Below are positions 6,292-8,879 of a stretch of 8,879 nt of DNA, piece by piece. The notes beneath the pieces are model-generated. The model was given only the letters and a program-made list of their open reading frames with translations. It was not told the origin of the DNA and made no database searches. Position numbers and translations under genes: made by a program. The stretch is taken from contig JALRDS010000015.1 in assembly GCA_023259925.1 (NCBI GenBank), positions 1 through 8,879 on the forward strand, read 5' to 3'. Source of the stretch: Candidatus Saccharimonadia bacterium (GTDB lineage Bacteria; Patescibacteriota; Saccharimonadia; Saccharimonadales; Saccharimonadaceae). The first letter of the stretch is position 1; each line of letters begins with the position of its first letter.

Positions 6292-7644
6292 ATGCAATCC
6301 AAGTCAGTTATCACCGTACTCGGTGCTGGTTATGTAGGCCTAGCTACCGCTGCGCTTTTTGCGCAAGCGGGATTTAGGGTGTATGTTGTTGAGCCAAATA
6401 AAGAACGGCTCGACACGATCAAGCAAGGACGATCGTTCTTCTATGAGGAGGGGCTTGATTCGGTGATTGAGCTGGGAATTAAGAGCGGCTCACTGCTGCC
6501 AACTGACTCATACGAAGAAAGTGTACCTAAAAGCGACATCGTATTCTCGTGTGTTGGCACACCCGATAACCCTGACGGCAGTTCAAACCTAACCTATGTT
6601 TTTGATGCCGCAAAGACCGCAGCCAAGCTAATGAAGCCCGGCACTGTATACGCCCAAAAAAGCACTGTGCCCGTAGGAACAGGCAGCCAAATACAGCAGC
6701 TGTTTGCAGGAATGTGCGTAGATATTGATTACGTATCAAACCCCGAATTTTTACGCGAAGGCACAGCCCTAGCTGACACATTATTTTTTGACCGAGTAGT
6801 AGTAGGTGGTGAAAGCTCAGCAGCTATCGACGCGGTGATCGATGCCTACCGCGACCTAGAGGATCACCGAGACCACATTGCGCACATAGCGCGTGTTCCA
6901 GTGGCCGTACAAGGGGACCAATACATTGCAACAACACTCAATAGCGCAGAGTTAATAAAGGTTACAAGCAATGCCTTTTTAGCACTAAAGATCTCGTTTG
7001 CTAACTCGATTGCCATGCTTGCCGATAAGGCAAACGCTGACGTTATTGAAGTAATGGACGCCGTGGGTGCCGACAGGCGCATTGGCCGAAGTTTCTTAAA
7101 CGCCGGGCGCGGCTATGGTGGCGGCTGTTTTCCTAAGGACGTATCGGGACTAATATCGAGCGCACTTGAATACGGCGTTGACCTTGAAATTATGCATGCC
7201 GCACAGAACCTAAACAACCAAATGCCTGGGTATATTGTTGATAAATTACAAGACGAGCTTGGCGAAAGCCTGAATGGTAAGCGCGTTGCCGTACTGGGCC
7301 TTGCCTTTAAAGCTGGGACAAGTGATGTGCGGAAATCACCCGGCGTAGCCATGGCTAACAAGTTAAGTTATGCCGGCGCAGAGGTGATTACCTATGACCC
7401 AGAAGCGCGCGAAGAGGCGGCACCGGACCTTTTGAATCACATTCTGCAGGCTGAAACGATCGACAGCGCCATTGAAAACGCAGACATCGTACTATTAGCT
7501 ACAGAATGGCGGCAAATTATTGACTACCCCGCCACCTTACTTGCTGAAAAAATGAGCGGCTCTATATTGTTCGATGCAATAAACCAATACGACGCACTCG
7601 AAGCCCAGCGAGCCGGCTTAACCTACATAGGTGTCGGCCGCTAA
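6292..7644 (+). CDS. ugd: UDP-glucose 6-dehydrogenase
   Basis: The 450-residue cytoplasmic enzyme should oxidise UDP-glucose to UDP-glucuronate with two NAD+. The three domains of the family are complete: Rossmann loop GAGYVG (11-16) with a Glu (34) at the end of the second strand, STVPVGT (124-130), NPEFLREG (150-157), the central helix ELIKVTSNAF with Lys223 and Asn227, the catalytic cysteine in YGGGCFPKD (Cys279), and the UDP-binding region GLAFKAGTSDVRKSP (336-350). The stretch between Tyr186 and Ser218 is roughly 13-15 residues longer than I expect for typical members. It opens a plus-strand set with a glycosyltransferase 28 bases downstream. Motifs differ from the WecC-type paralog at 1-457, so the two should make different uronic acids. 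Confidence is high. Confidence 0.93.
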   Translation: MQSKSVITVLGAGYVGLATAALFAQAGFRVYVVEPNKERLDTIKQGRSFFYEEGLDSVIELGIKSGSLLPTDSYEESVPKSDIVFSCVGTPDNPDGSSNLTYVFDAAKTAAKLMKPGTVYAQKSTVPVGTGSQIQQLFAGMCVDIDYVSNPEFLREGTALADTLFFDRVVVGGESSAAIDAVIDAYRDLEDHRDHIAHIARVPVAVQGDQYIATTLNSAELIKVTSNAFLALKISFANSIAMLADKANADVIEVMDAVGADRRIGRSFLNAGRGYGGGCFPKDVSGLISSALEYGVDLEIMHAAQNLNNQMPGYIVDKLQDELGESLNGKRVAVLGLAFKAGTSDVRKSPGVAMANKLSYAGAEVITYDPEAREEAAPDLLNHILQAETIDSAIENADIVLLATEWRQIIDYPATLLAEKMSGSILFDAINQYDALEAQRAGLTYIGVGR

Positions 7645-7660
7645 TAGTGCTTGTCTGTAG

Positions 7661-7666
7661 TAAACT
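7661..7666 (+). promoter_or_regulatory. Possible internal -10 element before the membrane GT2
   Basis: TAAACT fits the minimal TAnnnT pattern and is spaced so that transcription would begin on the A of the ATG at 7673. There is no Shine-Dalgarno in the 28-base gap after ugd. The hexamer is poor and no -35 is clear, so cotranscription with ugd remains equally possible. Confidence 0.3.
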
Positions 7667-7672
7667 AGAGTC

Positions 7673-8617
7673 ATGAAAGTCTTCATACAGATTCCTTGCC
7701 TAAACGAAGCCGAAACACTACCACTTGTATTTGAGACCATGCCCAAAAAGCTGCCTGGCGTTGATTCAGTAGAATGGCTAATTATAGATGATGGATCTAC
7801 CGATAACACTATCGAAGTGGCCAAAAAGCTAGGCGTAAAGCACTTTGTATTTCACCGTAGAACTATGGGGCTTGCTCGAAGTTTCCGTGACGGTATTGAC
7901 TATGCGCTGAAACACGGCGCAGACATAGTGGTGAACACCGATGGTGACAATCAATATCCACAAGAGCGTATCAAGGACTTGATTGCGCCGATTATTGAAG
8001 GGCGTGCCGACATTGTGATTGGTGATAGGCAAACTGCTAGCATTACTCATTTTTCGGGCTTTAAAAAGCTGATGCAGCAATTTGGTAGCTGGGTAGTTAA
8101 CCAGGCAGCCGGTACAAACCTACCCGATGCAGCCAGCGGCTTTCGTGCGTATTCACGCAGTTCACTAATGAAGCTGAATATCGTAACGCCATTTAGCTAC
8201 TGCATGGAAACGATTATTCAAGCTGGTAACAAGCGCTTGAATATTGAAAGCGTGGCAATAACAACAAATAAAAAAACACGCGAATCGCGCCTTTTTAAGA
8301 ATATATGGCAACATATGGCAAAATCTGGACAAGCCATATTGCGTAGCTACGTGATGTTTAAACCGCACGTTATTTTTCTGACGTTAGGCGTACTCTTTGG
8401 CATAGCTGCAGCGGTGCCATTCGTACGGTTTCTCTACTTTATAGCAATTGGAGATAGTGACGGCCACTTACAATCGCTCATTTTTGGTAGCGCAATGCTG
8501 GTGGGCTCGCTACTCTCATTTGCCCTACTGGTAATTGCAGACCTACAAAAGACAAACCGTATTTTACTTGAAGATCAACTAGAGCGATTAAAAGAACTAC
8601 AGTACAGGGATAAATAG
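7673..8617 (+). CDS. Membrane-anchored family 2 glycosyltransferase (polyprenyl-phosphate type)
   Basis: This 314-residue protein has a GT-A catalytic domain and two C-terminal membrane helices. Catalytic features are IPCLNEAETLP (7-17), the nucleotide-binding IDDGSTDNT (38-46), the metal-binding NTDGDNQYP (DGD at 90-92) and DAASGFRAY (152-160). Hydrophobic helices lie near residues 233-257 and 268-289, followed by a charged, probably coiled C-terminal tail. This architecture is shared by DPM1-like and undecaprenyl-phosphate glycosyltransferases, which make lipid-linked monosaccharides or start glycan chains at the membrane. Donor and acceptor cannot be told. It lies between ugd and a sulfotransferase gene, so a role in the same glycan is likely. 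Length and motifs are normal, with no sign of damage. Confidence 0.88.
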   Translation: MKVFIQIPCLNEAETLPLVFETMPKKLPGVDSVEWLIIDDGSTDNTIEVAKKLGVKHFVFHRRTMGLARSFRDGIDYALKHGADIVVNTDGDNQYPQERIKDLIAPIIEGRADIVIGDRQTASITHFSGFKKLMQQFGSWVVNQAAGTNLPDAASGFRAYSRSSLMKLNIVTPFSYCMETIIQAGNKRLNIESVAITTNKKTRESRLFKNIWQHMAKSGQAILRSYVMFKPHVIFLTLGVLFGIAAAVPFVRFLYFIAIGDSDGHLQSLIFGSAMLVGSLLSFALLVIADLQKTNRILLEDQLERLKELQYRDK

Positions 8618-8622
8618 CTGGT

Positions 8623-8879
8623 ATGGTAGACGTATTTATCGTTGGAGAACCAAAGTCGGGAACAACCGCACTCGCCTCGTTCTTAAGCGACCACCCAGAC
8701 GTTGCCCTATCTAACCCGAAGGAGCCGCACTTCTTCGCAACCGATTCAATCCGCGAAAGTGATGAGTTTCACGGTGGCAAAAAACGACACTTCGAAATCC
8801 GCACAAAAGCTGCGTATGAAAACTGCTTTGCGCACGCAAAATCCGGTCAGCTCACTATCGATGCCTCTACGCACTATTT
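8623..8879 (+). CDS. PAPS-dependent sulfotransferase (3' part outside window)
   Basis: The first 85 residues of a sulfotransferase are present; the gene runs off the right edge. Enzymes of this family move sulfate from PAPS to an acceptor, here presumably a sugar of the surface glycan. The N-terminal strand FIVGEPKSGTTAL (5-17) contains the 5'-phosphosulfate-binding loop with Lys11, Ser12 and Thr14-Thr15. KEPHFF (33-38) and DASTHY (80-85) are further motifs of bacterial carbohydrate sulfotransferases. The ATG is five bases after the stop of the upstream glycosyltransferase and eight codons before the P-loop-like motif, which fits the family. There is only a poor, distant Shine-Dalgarno-like GGGA. 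The 3'-phosphate-binding site and the acceptor domain lie outside the window. Confidence 0.85.
   Translation, partial: MVDVFIVGEPKSGTTALASFLSDHPDVALSNPKEPHFFATDSIRESDEFHGGKKRHFEIRTKAAYENCFAHAKSGQLTIDASTHY

Noticed and set aside
6527..7361. Several 70-85 codon open frames on the minus strand within ugd.
   Set aside because: They are antisense to a complete, motif-verified dehydrogenase and lack ribosome sites or recognisable motifs.
7618..8368. Short minus-strand open frames opposite the GT2 gene at 7673.
   Set aside because: They are antisense shadows without start signals, and the plus-strand glycosyltransferase explains the region fully.
1..8879. Mobile element, CRISPR array, toxin-antitoxin or defence system.
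   Set aside because: I looked for transposase motifs, inverted terminal repeats, regularly spaced direct repeats and small paired genes, and saw none. All coding space is taken by glycan enzymes.

Overview
The window is a surface-polysaccharide biosynthesis and export locus from a bacterium. It holds nine protein-coding genes, two of them cut by the window edges, and has almost no non-coding space. The standard genetic code fits every gene, and TAG is the most frequent stop codon. I see no tRNA, rRNA, CRISPR array, insertion sequence or phage gene. The organism cannot be fixed from these families. Tight packing, glycan genes and start codons set directly behind -10 boxes would suit a small-genome lineage such as Candidatus Saccharibacteria, but that is only a guess.

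Layout: (1) 1-457, minus strand: the first part of a WecC-type UDP-N-acetylmannosamine dehydrogenase. (2) 458-549: a short divergent promoter region. (3) 550-2400, plus strand: a large two-domain protein joining a GT8-type glycosyltransferase to a polysaccharide pyruvyltransferase domain. (4) 2428-6206, minus strand, convergent with the previous gene: a four-gene operon transcribed in the order Wzm-like ABC permease, Wzt-like ATPase with a C-terminal glycan-binding-type domain, stand-alone pyruvyltransferase, and GT2 glycosyltransferase. Its genes abut, overlap or lie 4 nt apart. (5) 6207-6291: a second divergent promoter region. (6) 6292-8879, plus strand: UDP-glucose 6-dehydrogenase, a membrane-anchored GT2 glycosyltransferase, and the start of a PAPS-dependent sulfotransferase.

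Together the genes describe an acidic glycan. Two dehydrogenases would supply UDP-ManNAcA and UDP-GlcA. Several glycosyltransferases would assemble the chain. Two pyruvyltransferase domains and a sulfotransferase would add further negative charges. The Wzm/Wzt pair would export the finished chain across the cytoplasmic membrane. Each domain assignment rests on visible motifs; the combined product is inferred.

Two features stand out. One is the GT8-pyruvyltransferase fusion, with a second pyruvyltransferase encoded nearby. The other is initiation: operon-leading and some downstream genes have a -10-like box so close to the ATG that the mRNA would have little or no leader, whereas genes inside the minus operon have Shine-Dalgarno sequences. 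Base composition also shifts, with the export operon visibly AT-richer than the ugd segment.
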